Assembly (NCBI GenBank): GCA_030549775.1
Contig: CM060175.1
Span: forward strand, 5,642,564 to 5,706,563
DNA: 64,000 nucleotides
Direction: 5' to 3'
Origin: Tamarix chinensis
Taxonomy: Eukaryota > Streptophyta > Magnoliopsida > Caryophyllales > Tamaricaceae
Within the stretch, counting starts at the first letter, position 1. Each line of letters starts with the position of its first letter. The position numbers and the translations under genes were made by a program. Below the pieces are notes generated by a model. The model worked only from the letters and a program-made list of their open reading frames with translations. It had not been told where the DNA came from and did no database searches. Below, one piece after another: positions 12,833 through 24,186 of this stretch.

Positions 12833-13518
12833 TATAACATCCTAAATTTTAGAACTGAAAAATTTTGTTTAGGGGGAAGCATGAAACAATCATACATGAG
12901 TGTTATTACTATAATTGACATGTGTCTAGTTCACAAACCATCCTCACATTAATTCTAAGGCAAAAAAAATTTAGAACGCAAAACATAATAAACATGAAGT
13001 GAGGAAACTTTCATAAACATAAGCAAGAGTTTTGGAGGCCAACTTTGAATATAAGACTCAAATACATAAAGGAAGCATCCAGGGAAAATCCCAAAAGGGT
13101 ATCTAGGTCAAAAACAAGAACTAGATAAATTGACATTTTGATTTCCAAACCACATACATGTGATACATCACTCTGCCTCAATCAGAGCATCATAATCATT
13201 TAGTGAGTCCTCAACGATCTACACAAACTCAACTGAATCCTTTGCTCATAGGAATGAGTAGCAATCAGTACGTTACGTACTAAGTAAAGTAATAATATAT
13301 CTATAATCGTATGCTACATACCAAGTAAGGTAACAATATCGCTACAACTTAGTACACATAACATGAAACATATAAAAGCTTGGACAATCATGTTACATAA
13401 GTTAAGATAATACTAATTCCATAAATCCATTATTACTTACATTCATAAATCCATATTTTAAATATATTGAGTTTAGGAACTCCAATATTCTTTAATCAAT
13501 GAAACAGTTTAAGGCACC
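12833..13518 (-). repeat. Left part of an old solo LTR, split by the giant-LTR element
   Basis: It begins TATAACATCCTAAATTTTAG and carries the same ordered landmarks as the LTR at 13519 (actgaaaaattttgttta, a 'ctcataggaatgag' phrase, 'cagtacgttacgtactaagtaa'). It resumes at 24187 after the 10.7-kb insertion and ends GGGGTATTACA at 26696. The flank before it (CATAA, 12828-12832) nearly matches the flank after it (CATAG, 26697-26701), a probable 5-bp target duplication. Joined length is about 3.2 kb. Confidence 0.7.
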
Positions 13519-14195
13519 TGTAACACCCCCAAATTTACTACTGAAAAATTTCGTTTATTTTTAAAGAAGTTTAGCGGAAGCAAGCAAATAAAACTGTAAA
13601 TCCGGGGGTATTACCGCCACACTTAGTACCAGATCGATTCATGCCTACCGACCCGATACTAAGTGCTAAGGCTAAAAAGAATAGAACCAAAACAAATCAT
13701 TCGTAAAGCATAAGTTTTACGGAATCAGAGTGCGAAAGTCAAAAGTTACATTCCAAAGTACAATTTAAAAATTCCAAATGTCAGAGGACTTAAAATAACG
13801 GAACAACAAAGTACACTAATGCAAAGGAACAAGATAGAGGAAGTTATCTAGCCACGTCACTCTCGACCCCCAAGCTAGATCCAGACTCAACTCTCAGCCC
13901 TAAAAATGCCACAGACATCGTCCCCTACCTGCAAAACTCAGACGAGACTTCTGCTCGTGGGAATGAGCAGCACCCATGAAACGGGTGATCAGTACGCTAC
14001 GTACTGAGTAAGGGAACAACGCACTAAGGCCCACATACACAGAAATACATGAACAAGCAGACATAGCATGTGAAGAATAAACAATAACACAGATGAACAA
14101 TGCTGGTCACGAATCAGATAACTTTCTCATTAGATCTCAGATAATTATAATGATACCGTCATAGTCTTTATCGATCCATGTGAGTGCGGGAGCCC

Positions 14196-14316
14196 CACAA
14201 TTATAGCCGGTGGAACGGTCGCGAGGGCTATGCCCTGCCACTATTATAGCCGATGGAACGGTCGTGAGGGTAATATACCCTGCCACTATTATTTGCCGGT
14301 GGACCGTTCTGGCCTC
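14196..14316. repeat. Minisatellite array A in the left LTR, three ~44-bp units
   Basis: Units start CACTATTATAGCCGGTGGAA (with variants) and continue GGTCGCGAGGG and a CCCTGC end. Three units lie in tandem, the last truncated. The right LTR has the same array at 19798-19918. Confidence 0.9.
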
Positions 14317-14400
14317 AACTCACAAGGTATTCCACTGTAAATATTAGTATCTTTCCATGTCTTATAACTTTTACGTTTGGTTTGTTGAGCACGAAATCCT

Positions 14401-14520
14401 CTACTATTATAGCCAGTGGAACAGTCGCGAGGGCACATGCCCTGACACTATTATAGCTGATGGAACGCTCGCGAGGGTAAGATACCCTGCCACTATTATA
14501 GCCGGTGGACCGGTCTGGGT
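14401..14520. repeat. Minisatellite array B in the left LTR, three units
   Basis: These are the same unit type as array A, separated from it by about 85 bp. The equivalent array in the right LTR (20004-20079) has only two units, so one unit was gained or lost after insertion. Confidence 0.9.
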
Positions 14521-15911
14521 TCGGCTCAACATCTTTCTCTGTAAGTAATTAGTGTTTTAATGTATCTTATTCGAGGGAATTTCACCTTTGTCATGCATGG
14601 CCAGAGATCTCAACACATCACATCAAAACTGAAGGTATATGCGTACTATCACATACAAATGAGGGCACATGCACACAACTCGATTCCAAGCCACGCCACA
14701 CATGAAACAGTTAGAATAATGGCTTTTAAGACCACGGCACATAAATCATATAGAACATCTATGGCACGTAGGACACATGTCGCACATTCAGCCTTAGCTA
14801 TATCCCTACTCGGTTTAGGTTACCGAGCTATCTCTCGTGCTTATATTAGGCCACTAAACACCCTTTGTAACTCTCATACTTAACATATTTCTCGCATTGG
14901 AAACCCAAATCATGACCCTCAAACTCAACTCTCCCTCATACCTTACTCCTCCTCATTTATTTTTATTATTTTCTTTTTCTTTTTCCACCTTCTCAAATTA
15001 GGGTTTCCTTCCCAAACCCTAGTCGGTCCCTAAGTACCCTTATATTATCCCACGTACTATTTTTCACCTCGAGCCTCCAAACTCCCAAACAAACTTTCCA
15101 TTACCTTCCCTACGTCCCAAAGTAACTTTCCATACGTAAGGTTCGCCCCCATGCGGGCCTTAACTTCCCCATGCAATCCCCTCGATCTCTACCATGCCAA
15201 ACCCTAAGATTTCCATGCAAAACCCTAGTTCTCCCATATAACCTTAGTTTCTCCCACTCTTCTATTTTATTCAATTCCCCCTTTTCTTGTCCATTTACGG
15301 ATCATAGATTGCCTAGGTCATTCTTACCTGTGTTAGCCAACGTACTTCCCTTTGGTTATCTTAATCTCTCATTTTTCTCTTTCATGCCCCCATTCCACAA
15401 CACCTCATCAAATAACCTAGCATGCATGTCCTAGGGGTCACATCACATCACATCATATTTGCATCATTTCCATATTAGCACATACAGACAAGTGCATGAG
15501 AACGTACATCGGTTCCATGCTGCGCTACACAGTAAAACAGATAACATACACAGAATACAGCATATAAACTGTATGAGGCATCCAAGGCAAGTAAAACATG
15601 TAATACACACAGGCGGCCTTAGTTACGTCCTTACCTAAATCGGCGCCGGGCTTAGAGCACGCTCCTACGCCTCCTGGGGGCTTTGACTCGGTTCACCTAT
15701 AAGAGGGAAATGCTAAGGGTTAATCTCCCTCTATCATAATTACCATAATATTCCTATCTTACCCCTATCATGGCCTAATACTAAGACTAATATTTATAAT
15801 AGGGGTTTATAAATAAAGGGTAGGGTTATTACTATTCTCACGATAGCTTAAATGGATTATCACTAATTAAAGTAGGTTTTAGCAAAATCCAGAGTATTAA
15901 GGTGAGGGTTC

Positions 15912-16461
15912 CAATATTATTAATAATAATTACTAATAATACTAGCAATAATAAGAATACTACTAATAATAATAGTACTCATAATAAGAATAATGATGGC
16001 TATAATGATAATAATGATGATAATATCAATAATAATGGTAATAATAATAATAATAGTAGAAGTAGTAATAGTAATGAAAATAATAATAATAATAATACAA
16101 ATAATAGTAGAATACTAAAAAAAATAATAATAGAAATAATAGCAATGATAATATTAGTTAGAAAGATAACATAATGACACTAGTATTAACCATAGTAATA
16201 ATAATAGTAATGATAGTGATAATGATAGTAACAATAATAACAATAATAACAATAACAATAATAATAATCACAATATTAATAATAATACAATAGTTGTAGC
16301 AATACTAATCATAACAAAAATACTAAGGTAGTAATATTAAATTATAATGTTAAGGATAATAACGATGGTAATAATCGATAAAATAATAAACGCATTGAAT
16401 ACAACAACGACAACAAAAATAATAACAAGGTAATGATAATAACAATAATAATAATAATAAC

Positions 16462-16501
<40 letters not shown>

Positions 16502-16642
16502 GTAACGTTGATAATAATAATAATAATGATAAGGATAATATTAATAATAATGTTAATCATACTAATAATAGTAAGAATACTATCATAATAATAATAACAA
16601 AGATAATAACAACATCGGTCATAGTTAGAGTAATAAACATGG

Positions 16643-16681
<39 letters not shown>

Positions 16682-16698
16682 CAATAATAGTAATAATG

Positions 16699-16748
<50 letters not shown>

Positions 16749-16866
16749 CATATTGCTAATAATAATAATAAGAATAATAATAATAGGGATAATAATAATA
16801 ATAATAATAATATTAATATTAATAATCATATTGCTAATAATAATAATAAGAATAATAATAATAGGG

Positions 16867-16905
<39 letters not shown>

Positions 16906-16920
16906 GAGATAATCATAATA
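15912..16920. repeat. (AAT)n-rich tract in the left LTR
   Basis: About 1 kb is dominated by AAT/TAA trinucleotides with interruptions. Near 16745-16880 a higher-order unit containing 'TCATATTGCTAATAA' and 'AGGGATAATAA' occurs twice. Isoleucine- or asparagine-rich open frames here are by-products of the repeat. Confidence 0.95.
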
Positions 16921-17595
16921 AGTTAACAAGGTTTTAGTATCAACTAATACCATTAATTAGAAGTTCTTGGGGGTAATATTAGGACCTAAGAATAATTAGT
17001 AATAATAATAATTATGATAGTAGTATTAATAATAATATTGATTACCCTATCATTAATAATATTGGTTAATAGTATTAAAATTTATTAACACTTTTATTAT
17101 TCAGGGTCTAGGGTTCAACAGTTCAAGAAATTTGGGGCAACCTGGCTGAGGTGGTGGCGGCGGCGGCGGCGCGGCGGCAGCGGCGGTGGAGGAAGGGAGA
17201 AAAGGGGAAAAGTGGAGATGGAGGCTAGGGAAGAGGGAAGTAGGGGAAAGTGGAGGTGTAGGGTGGTAGAGCAGGAACCGCTGGTTGATTTGGGGGGGGT
17301 AGTGGCGGAGCTGCAGGTGGCGGTGGAGGCGGCGCCGGCGGCACGAAGGTGACGCCAGGGGTCGAAAGGCTGTTTCGGGAAGGCAACTTCGCGCGGCCAA
17401 GGCGACTCGTGCGAGGCAAGGCAGGGGGAGCTAGTAGTCTGGTTGTGTAGAGGGAGGTGCAGGGAGGATGTTGGTGGTGCGGGCAGGCGGCAACGGTGGC
17501 CGAAGGCGGAGGAAAGGGCGGCTAAAGGTGGGGCGGTGTGCGGCTCTGGTTTTCTGGGTTCCAAATTTCAAACCCGATTAAGGCAATGGTTAGGG

Positions 17596-17605
17596 CTATT
17601 TATAG
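17596..17605 (-). promoter_or_regulatory. Candidate LTR promoter TATA box, left LTR
   Basis: CTATAAATAG on the minus strand lies about 975 bp inside the LTR in element orientation. The same box is at 23217-23226 in the other LTR, and a related box (CTATAAATATA) is near 26241-26251 in the older solo LTR, so it appears conserved across the family. Confidence 0.6.
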
Positions 17606-18578
17606 GGAAATTGGGACGGGAAACGACAAGGCTCGAGGGGGAGTAGGGGGTTAGGGTGTTGCGTGTCCGGCGAGGCCTGGCCGGCGCAGGTCTGCTGTTG
17701 CAGACCGAGACTCGTCGGGGGGAGAGAGAGTGATTTCGTGTGGGAGAACACTGCACCGATTGGTCAAATCCACAGGGAAGACAATGAGGTGGAGAGGGAC
17801 GAAAAGACGGGAGCAATGGCGTGGCGTTGAAGGCTTTCTTTTCCCGGCAAAAATTTCGGCTGCAAGTGGCTGAAGGACGACGACGTCGCGAGGAAGAAGA
17901 AGAGGAAGAGGCTGGACCGGCGGTCCAGCAGAAAAGAAAAGAAAGAAAGAAAAAGGGGGCGGGCCGAACCGGCCGGGAGAAAAGGGGAAGGAGGGACGCG
18001 GGAGAGGGACGGGCCGCGAGGGGGGTGCTGGGCCTAGCAGGCCGGCCCAGTCGGGGGGAAATAAGGAAGAGGAGGGGAAAGAAAGAAAAAGGAAAAAGGA
18101 GGGAGAAAAGGAAAAAAAGGAAAAAAAGGTAAAAGAGGGGAAATTAGTGGTTGGATTAATTAGCATGATTTGGTTAATTGGGATGTTTAATAAAATATAA
18201 TTATCAAAATAATAATTAAATTCTATTTTTAGGTTAATTTAGGGATTTTTTAAAGAATTTTCTTAAATTCCATTTTAAATTAACAACACACTCTAATTTT
18301 CTCCAATTAAATTATTTATAAATTTTATATTAATTTGAAACTATTTTATTCTTCTTAATTTAAATAAAGTAATTTATTTAATTAATTTCTAAAATAAAAT
18401 CCTTAATTAGCTTAAAATACCACAATTCCTCCTATTTAAAACACTTTTAAATTTCTTTTTGGTTTACCCTAATTAACTTCCTCCTATTTTAATAAAGGTA
18501 AATTATTTTGATTAACCTTCAACATAAAAACCTTATTTAATAATAGATAATAGAAATTAGGATTTTTGGGGCATTTCA

Positions 18579-18591
18579 TCACTACCCCCTT
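18579..18591 (-). promoter_or_regulatory. Polypurine tract of the giant-LTR element
   Basis: AAGGGGGTAGTGA on the minus strand lies directly against the LTR start TGAAATGCCCC. This is the expected place for plus-strand DNA priming during reverse transcription. Confidence 0.75.
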
Positions 18592-18597
18592 AAAAAT

Positions 18598-18617
18598 AGA
18601 CTTCGTCCCCGAAGTCT
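18598..18617. other. Perfect 8-bp hairpin beside the polypurine tract
   Basis: AGACTTCG and CGAAGTCT pair around the loop TCCC. On the element strand the core reads CTTCGGGGACGAAG, a form I recall at the 3' end of Del/Tekay-type chromovirus interiors. Its function is unknown. Confidence 0.7.
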
Positions 18618-18971
18618 CTAGAAGCACCTAGGGTTAGGGTCGAAAAGGTCTAAGGGAATAGGGACACCCTATGAAAAATAACACTTATATAAACTACCCC
18701 CTTAAGAATAAAATTAATTCAGATTCTACCCTTCGTTTCTCACCGTGGCCGGAATCAAAACGCTTCAAAAACGAAAAATCCCTTTGGCTTCAAAACGATT
18801 TGAAATCAAGGAAAAACTTTGTAATTCAAATTCATTTTGCAAATGATGCTGCTAGTAGTATCGACTTAAAAGATTAAAATAGAAAAGAGTTCAAAACGTA
18901 CTTCAAAATCCCGTAAAATTTTGTAAACCAAACCTTGTTTCCAAAAATGAGCGTGGCCAACAAGACCGACT

Positions 18972-18983
18972 GCTCCGATACCA
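18972..18983 (-). other. Second primer-binding-site-like sequence
   Basis: TGGTATCGGAGC on the minus strand matches the initiator tRNA-Met complement at 11 of 12 positions. It lies in a segment (from about 18946) similar to the one around the true site, including 'gagcgtggcca'. The offset is about 134 bp. Confidence 0.65.
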
Positions 18984-19105
18984 TCTCGTTGTATCAGCGT
19001 AAAAGAATAAAAATGGAGGAGCGGTCAAAACACCTGTTAGAATCAAATAAAAATTTCAAAAATAACATTTAATTTCAAAAGCGAGCGTGGCCAAAAGGAC
19101 CAACC

Positions 19106-19117
19106 GCTCTGATACCA
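19106..19117 (-). other. Primer-binding site, initiator tRNA-Met
   Basis: TGGTATCAGAGC on the minus strand, three bases inside the LTR end (TGTTACA, then AGT), is the perfect complement of the plant initiator tRNA-Met 3' end. It fixes the element's orientation as minus. Confidence 0.93.
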
Positions 19118-19797
19118 ACTTGTAACACCCCCAAATTTACTACTGAAAAATTTTGTTTATTTTTAAAGAAGTTTAGCGGAAGCAAGCAAATAAAACTGTA
19201 AATCCGGGGGTATTCTTGCCACACTTAGTACCAGATCGATTCATGCCTACCGACCCGATACTAAGTGCTAAGGCTAAAAAGAATAGAACCAAAACAAATC
19301 ATTCGTAAAGCATAAGTTTTACGAAATCAGAGTGCGAAAGTCAAAAGTTATGTTCCGAAGTACAATTTAAAAATTCCAAATGTCAGAGGACTTAAAATAA
19401 CGGAATAACAAAGTACGATAATGCAAAGGAACAAGATAGGGGAAGTTCTCCAGCCACGTCACTCTCGACCCCCAAGCTAGATCCAGACTCAACTCTCAGC
19501 CCTGAAAATGCCACAGACATCGTCCCCTACCTGCAAAACTCAGACGGAACTTCTGCTCATGGGAATGAGCAGCACCCATGAAACGGGTGATCAGTACGCT
19601 ACGTACTGAGTAAGGGAACAACGCACTAAGGCCCACATACACAGAAATACATGAACAAGCATACATAGCATGTGAAGAATAAACAATAACACAGATGAAC
19701 AATGCTGGTCACGAATCAGATAACTTTCTCATTAGATCTCAGATAATTATAATGATACCGTCATAGTCTTTATCGATCCATGTGAGTGCGGGAGCCC

Positions 19798-19918
19798 CAC
19801 TATTATAGCCGGTGGAACGGTCGCGAGGGCTATGCCCTGCCACTATTATAGCTGGTGGAACGGCCGCGAGGGTAATATACCCTGCCACTATTATTTGCCG
19901 GTGAACCGTTCTGGCCCC
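19798..19918. repeat. Minisatellite array A in the right LTR
   Basis: Three units equivalent to 14196-14316 (CACTATTATAGCCGGTGG type), with base substitutions. Confidence 0.9.
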
Positions 19919-20003
19919 GACTCACAAGGTATTCCACTGTAAATATTAGTATCTTTCCATGTCTTATAACTTTTACGTTTGGTTTGCTGAGCACGAAATC
20001 CCC

Positions 20004-20079
20004 CACTATTATAGCCGGTGGAACGGTCGCGAGGGTAAGATATCCTGCCACTATTATAGCCGGTGGACCGGTCTGGGTT
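20004..20079. repeat. Minisatellite array B in the right LTR, two units
   Basis: Equivalent to 14401-14520 but one unit shorter. Confidence 0.88.
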
Positions 20080-21470
20080 CGGCTCAACATCTTTCTCTGT
20101 AAGTAATTAGTGTTTTAATGTATCTTATTCGAGGGAATTTCACCTTTGTCATGCATGGCCAGAGATCTCAACACATCACATCAAAACTGAAGGTATATGC
20201 GTACTATCACATACAAATGAGGGCACATGCACACAACTCGATTCCAAGCCACGCCACACATGAAACAGTTAGAATAATGGCTTTTAAGACCACGACACAT
20301 AAATCATATAGAACATCCATGGCACGTAGGACACATGTCGCACATTCAGCATTAGCTATATCCCTACTCGGTTTAGGTTACCGAGCTATCTCCCGTGCTT
20401 ATATTAGGCCACTAAACACCCTTTGTAACTCTCATACTTAACACATTTCTCGCATTGGAAACCCAAATCATGACCCTCAGACTCAACTCTCCCTCATACC
20501 TCACTCCTCCTCATTTATTTTTATTATTTTCTTTTTCTTTTTCCACCTTCTCAAATTAGTGTTTCCTTCCCAAACCCTAGTCGGTCCCTATGTACCCTTA
20601 TATTATCCCACGTACTATTTTTCACCTCGAGCCTCCAAACTCCCAAACAAACTTTCCATTACCTTCCCTACGTCCCAAAGTAACTTTCCATACGTAAGGT
20701 TCGCCCCCATGCGGGCCTTAACCTCCCTATGCAATCCCCTCGATCTCTACCATGCCAAACCCTAAGATTTCCATGCAAACCCTAGTTCTCCCATATAACC
20801 TTAGTTTCTCCCACTCTTCTATTTTATTCAATTCCCCCTTTTCTTGTCCATTTACGGATCATAGATTGCCTAGGTCATTCTTACCTGCGTTAGCCAACGT
20901 ACTTCCCTTTGGTTATCTTAATCTCTCATTTTTCTCTTTCATGCCCCCCATTCCACAACACCTCATCAAATAACCTAGCATGCATGTCCTAGGGGTCATA
21001 TCACATCACATCATATTTGCATCATTTCCATATTAGCACATACAGACAAGTGCATGAGAACGTACCTCGGTTCCATGCTGCGCTACACAGTAAAACAGAT
21101 AACATACACAGAATACAACATATAAACTGTATGAGGCATCCAAGGCAAGTAAAACATGTAATACACACAGGCGGCCTTAGTTACGTCCTTACCTAAATCG
21201 GCGCCGGGCTTGGAGCATGCTCCTACGCCTCCTGGGGGCTTTGACTCGGTTCACCTATAAGAGGGAAATGCTAAGGGTTAATCTCCCTCTATCATAATTA
21301 CCATAATGTTCCTATCTTACCCCTATCATGGCCTAATACTAAGACTAATATTTATAATAGGGGTTTATAAATAAAGGGTAGGGTTATTACTATTCTCACG
21401 ATAGCTTAAATGGATTATCACTAATTAAAGTAGGTTTTAGCAAAATCCAGAGTATTAAGGTGAGGGTTCC

Positions 21471-21642
21471 AATATTATTAATAATAATTACTAATAATAC
21501 TAGCAATAATAAGAATACTACTAATAATAATAGTACTCATAATAAGAATAATGATGGCTATAATGATAATAATGATGATAATATCAATAATAATGGTAAT
21601 AATAATAATAATAATAATAGTAGAAGTAGTAATAGTAATGAA

Positions 21643-21674
<32 letters not shown>

Positions 21675-22179
21675 AAATAATAGTAGAATACTAAAAATAA
21701 TAATAATAGAAATAATAGCAATGATAATATTAGTTAGAAAGATAACATAATGACACTAGAATTAACCATAGTAATAATAATAGTAATGATAGCGATAATG
21801 ATAGTAACAATAATAAAAATAATAACAATAATAATAATAATAATCACAATATTAATAATAATACAATAGTTGTAGCAATACTAATCATAACAAAAATACT
21901 AAGGTAGTAATATTAAATTATAATGTTAAGGATAATAACGATGGTAATAATCCATAAAATAATAAACGCATTGAATACAACAACGACAACAAAAATAATA
22001 ACAAGGTAATAATAATAATAACAATAATAATAATAATAGTAACGTTGATAATAATAATAATAATGATAAGGATAATATTAATAATAATGTTAATCATACT
22101 AATAATAGTAAGAATACTATCATAATAATAATAACAAAGATAATAACAACATCGGTCATAGTTAGAGTAATAAACATGG

Positions 22180-22219
<40 letters not shown>

Positions 22220-22259
22220 CATATTGCTAATAATAATAATAAGAATAATAATAATAGGG

Positions 22260-22291
<32 letters not shown>

Positions 22292-22331
22292 CATATTGCT
22301 AATAATAATAATAAGAATAATAATAATAGGG

Positions 22332-22373
<42 letters not shown>

Positions 22374-22376
22374 GTA

Positions 22377-22412
<36 letters not shown>

Positions 22413-22463
22413 ATATTAATAATCATATTACTAATAATAATAAGAAGAATAATAATAATAGGG

Positions 22464-22526
<63 letters not shown>

Positions 22527-22540
22527 GAGATAATCATAAT
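21471..22540. repeat. (AAT)n-rich tract in the right LTR
   Basis: This is the counterpart of 15912-16920. The higher-order unit with 'TCATATTGCTAATAA' or a variant appears three times (about 22218, 22291 and 22423) against two in the other LTR, and an internal (ATT)n stretch near 22391-22411 is inverted relative to its surroundings. Confidence 0.93.
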
Positions 22541-23216
22541 AAGTTAACAATGTTTTAGTATCAACTAATACCATTAATTAGAAGTTCTTGGGGGGTAATA
22601 TTAGGACCTAAGAATAATTAGTAATAATAATAATTATGATAGTAGTATTAATAATAATATTGATTACCATATCATTAATAATATTGGTTAATAGTATTAA
22701 AATTTATTAACACTTTTATTATTCAGGGTCTATGGTTCAACTGTTCAAGGAATTTGGGGCAACCTGGCTGAGGTGGTGGCGGCGGCGGTGGCACCGCGGC
22801 AGCGACGGTGGAGGAAGGGAGAAAAGGGGAAAAGTGGAGATGGAGGCTAGGGAAGAGGGAAGTAGGGGAAAGTGGAGGTGTAGGGTGGTAGAGCAGGAAC
22901 TGCTGGTTGATTTGGGGGGGTAGTGGGGGAGCTGCAGGTGGCGGTGGAGGCGGCGCCGGCGGCACGAAGGTGGCGCTAGGGGTCGAAAGGCTATTTCGGG
23001 AAGGAAAATTCGCGCAGCCAAGGCGACTCGTGCGAGGCAAGGCAGGGGGAGCTAGTAGTCTGGTTGTGTAGAGGGAGGTGCAGGGAGGATGTTGGTGGTG
23101 CGGGCAGGCGCCAACAGTGACCGAAGGCGGAGGAAAGGGCGGCTAAAGGTGGGGCGGTGTGCGGCTCTGGTTTTCTGGGTTCCAAATTTCGAACCCGATT
23201 AAGGCAATGGTTAGGG

Positions 23217-23226
23217 CTATTTATAG
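23217..23226 (-). promoter_or_regulatory. Candidate LTR promoter TATA box, right (5') LTR
   Basis: CTATAAATAG on the minus strand, about 960 bp inside the LTR. As this is the 5' LTR in element orientation, it would be the active promoter. It predicts an RNA with a leader of roughly 4 kb before the primer site. Confidence 0.6.
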
Positions 23227-24186
23227 GGAAATTGAGACGGGAAATGACAAGGCTCGAAGGGGAGTAGGGGGTTAGGGTGTTGCGTGTCCGGCGAGGCCTG
23301 GCCGGCGCAGGTCTGCTGTTGCGTCGGGGAGAGAGAGTGATTTCGTGTGGGAGAACACTACACCAATTGGTCAAATCCACAGGGAAGACAACGAGGTGGA
23401 GAGGGACGAAAAGACGGGAGCAATGGCGTGGCGTTGAAGGCTTTCTTTTCCCAGCGAAAATTTCAGCTGCAAGTGGCTGAAGGACGACGCCGTCGTGAGG
23501 AAGAAGAAGAGGAAGAGGCTGGACCGGCGGTCCAGCAGAAAAGAAAAGAAAGAAAGAAAAAGGGGGCGGGCCGAACCGGCCGGGAGAAAAGGGGAAGGAG
23601 GGACGCGAGAGAGGGACGGGCCGCGAGGGGGGTGCTGGGCCTAGCAGGCCGGCCTAGTCGGGGGGTGAATAAGGAAGAGGAGGGGAAAGAAAGAAAAAGG
23701 AAAAAGGAGGGAGAAAAGGAAAAAAAAGGAAAAAAGGAAAAAGAGGGGAAATTAGTGGTTGGATTAATTAGCATGATTTGGTTAATTGGGATGTTTAATA
23801 AAATATAATTATCAAAATAATAATTAAATTCTATTTTTAGGTTAATTTAGGGATTTTTGAAAGAATTTTCTTAAATTCCATTTTAAATTAACAACACACT
23901 CTAATTTTCTCCAATTAAATTATTTATAAATTTTATATTAATTTGAAACTATTTTATTCTTCTTAATTTAAATAAAGTAATTTATTTAATTAATTTCTAA
24001 AATAAAATCCTTAATTAGCTTAAAATACCACAATTCCTTCTATTTAAAACACTTTTAAATTTCTTTTTGGTTTACCCTAATTAACTTCCTCCTATTTTAA
24101 TAAAGGTAAATTATTTTGATTAACCTTCAACATAAAAACCTTATTTAATAATAGATAATAGAAATTAGGATTTTTGGGGCATTTCA

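Larger units (their letters stand above)
13519..18578 (-). repeat. 3' LTR of the giant-LTR element (5060 bp)
   Basis: In element orientation the LTR reads TGAAATGCCCC to GGGGGTGTTACA. From its 5' end at 18578 it holds an AT-rich part, a G/C-rich and strongly purine-biased block (about 17100-18130), a TATA box (17596-17605), an (AAT)n-rich kilobase (15912-16920), C/T-rich DNA and two minisatellite arrays near 14.2-14.5 kb. Open frames in the G/C-rich block are low-complexity proline- or arginine/glutamate-rich strings, lack a conserved start and differ between the two LTRs; they are not called genes. Confidence 0.92.
18579..19120 (-). other. Interior of the giant-LTR element
   Basis: The 542-bp interior has no credible coding capacity. 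In element order it holds the primer-binding site (19106-19117), about 130 bp of leader, a second primer-site-like copy (18972-18983) in a partly repeated segment, AT-rich DNA, an 8-bp perfect hairpin (18598-18617) and the polypurine tract (18579-18591). Confidence 0.85.
19121..24186 (-). repeat. 5' LTR of the giant-LTR element (5066 bp)
   Basis: This is the partner of 13519-18578 with the same internal order. Differences include one fewer minisatellite unit, rearranged (AAT)n repeats, a roughly 14-bp deletion near 23317 relative to the other copy, and scattered base changes, many of them C/T or G/A. The last base is followed directly by the target duplication GCACC. Confidence 0.92.

Noticed and set aside
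14196..20079. Minisatellite arrays as a CRISPR-like array
   Set aside because: Units are contiguous and similar throughout, without unique spacers, in a plant LTR; no cas genes.
15902..22547. Isoleucine- and asparagine-rich open frames in the (AAT)n tracts
   Set aside because: They are translations of a trinucleotide repeat on both strands, differ in length between sister LTRs and have no domain.
17101..23808. Proline-, arginine- and glutamate-rich open frames in the GC-rich LTR block
   Set aside because: Low complexity, non-ATG starts for several, and frames broken differently in the two LTR copies, so no selected protein is indicated.
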